Assembly (NCBI GenBank): GCA_034336665.1 | Contig: JAPFBE010000002.1 | Location: forward strand, 39,163,406-39,227,405 | Reading direction: 5' to 3' | From: Luscinia megarhynchos | Lineage: Eukaryota; Chordata; Aves; Passeriformes; Turdidae | Length of the DNA: 64,000 nucleotides | Part shown: positions 62,901 through 64,000 of the stretch, piece by piece | Layout of the letters: the number at the start of each line of letters is the position of its first letter | Position numbering within the stretch: position 1 is the first letter of the stretch | The notes under the pieces: model-generated | The model's input: only the letters and a program-made list of their open reading frames with translations | Told to the model about the DNA's origin: nothing | Databases searched by the model: none | Made by a program: the position numbers and the translations under genes

Positions 62901-64000
62901 TAGCCATATATATCCTATTGATGTCTTACTTACTACTTTTCTCCATTTATTATTTCTCTGGATATCATTCTCTTTTTTCATTTAAGTAATAATTTCCCAT
63001 CTTGAGCTGTACCAACCACATTACAGCAATTTGAGTAACCATGGTTTCATTCCCCTTCTCTTTTAAAGCATTATGTCTCTGATTAAAGACTGTGTGCTTC
63101 TGTGCTGCAGTCTAATGTGCTAAATCCATATTGCACTCCATCTCCTTTTCTATTTATCTCCTAATTACTTCAAACTCTTTCCTAATGTCTAGTGTATAAT
63201 GATACAATGTATGACAAGACACAAACTTGTCCGAGCACTTCTTCCCTCTTTCTCCTCAAACACAGACACTGCATACACTGCATAAACTGTAATTCAATCA
63301 GATGGTATTATGCCAAACCCATTGTGACATTGTAAATGCTATTGTGAATATCAATTTTCTCAGAATATTGGGATGAAGATTAAAAACCTAATTTTTGATT
63401 ACGCCTCACTCTTGCTCCCATTTAAGTTTTACAATCTTCCTTCCATTTAAAATGCATTAATTTCTATTTCCATGTACCCCATTCTTATTCACCATTCTCC
63501 ATATTGCTAACTTCATAATTTTTGAGAAACCACTGTAGACTATTGATTTAGTTTGAGGACCATATCTCAGGTATCTTTAATCTCCATCTCATTGTTACTC
63601 CATTCCTATTCACCTACTTCGTATTGTCTCTTGTGGGTTTTTGTGACTTTTTTTTTAACTCATGCAGTTAAAAAGAATTGTTTTAAAAATTTTGCTTACA
63701 AAAATTTATCAATTTACCCCAGCATATCTTTTTGTCAGTGATTTTATTATTTTATCCTGAGAGTTCTGACCTCTAAAAGACATATTTTTGTTTCTTAAGA
63801 TATACTCTTTAAGATGTACTTTTCGGGATCATTGTTCAACATTCAGACATGAAAGTCTTCCTTGGGTGCAAGATTTTACCAGTTGTGTAGGGAAAAATTT
63901 GATGCGAATTTGAGAAATCTACTTCCTATCCCTTGACACCAGCAAGCAAGCCAACTGTCTCATAAAATATCACAATTTTCAGCATCACAATTGGCAGTTA
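62901..64000. other. AT-rich, pyrimidine-biased unique DNA
   Basis: The plus strand is strongly T/C-biased from 62900 to 63800. No gene was recognised. Part of it could be an unrecognisable continuation of the old CR1 relic. The window ends without a feature. Confidence 0.45.

Noticed and set aside
1..64000. CRISPR arrays, operons, prophage, tRNA and rRNA genes
   Set aside because: No spaced direct repeats, cloverleaf genes or ribosomal sequence were seen. The repeats are those of a bird nuclear genome.
1..64000. Well-known microRNA precursors
   Set aside because: I looked for mature sequences I know (let-7, miR-9, miR-21, miR-30, miR-124, miR-137, miR-218 types) by eye and found none. A structural search could still find unfamiliar ones.

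Overview
The window reads as bird (avian) nuclear DNA that is almost entirely non-coding: an AT-rich intergenic stretch or the interior of a very large intron. The avian call rests on the repeats. There are several CR1 LINE 3' ends with the typical wording (a gactagatgatc-type motif, then ttccaaccc and a tail of ATTCT-like units), one solo LTR of the avian ERVL kind, and a near absence of SINEs. Species and chromosome cannot be told from the sequence. I found no exon with a recognisable protein domain, no rRNA or tRNA, no CRISPR array and nothing bacterial. The open reading frames present are short (179 codons at most), match no family I know, and sit in locally GC-richer patches or in low-complexity repeats, where long frames arise by chance.

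Layout. 1-11 kb: AT-rich unique DNA with one GC-richer patch (1081-1860). 11.1-11.4 kb: a very old CR1/L3-type relic. 11.4-26.8 kb: unique AT-rich DNA, with a GC-richer patch near 13.1-13.4 kb, an inverted pair of octamer (POU) motifs at 20.67 kb and an exon-like frame at 24.6 kb. 26.85-27.03 kb: a CR1 tail. 28.66-28.90 kb: a large (CCTCT)n array. 33-38 kb: AT- and TAAT-rich DNA that looks like conserved non-coding sequence. 37.9-39.3 kb: a possible LTR, then the clear ERVL-type solo LTR. 40.4-40.8 kb: the densest CpG cluster in the window. 43.6-44.7 kb: a CR1 copy on the minus strand. 48.5-48.9 kb: the best-preserved CR1 3' end, on the plus strand. 49.9-50.5 kb: a GC-richer patch with the longest ORF and a 17-bp tandem duplication. 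54.6-54.8 kb: a CR1 tail whose terminal repeat has grown into (ATTCC)11. 59.7-60.0 kb: a TATA-box and AATAAA pair. 62.6-62.9 kb: a second old CR1/L3-type relic.

No genes here work together. The window is best described as background avian DNA holding CR1 insertions of at least two age classes, one ERV remnant, several microsatellites and a few candidate regulatory blocks that need a cross-species alignment to judge. I did not find a new biological system. The best leads are the CR1-seeded GGAAT-type satellite, the 239-bp pyrimidine array, the CpG cluster and the exon-like frame at 24.6 kb.
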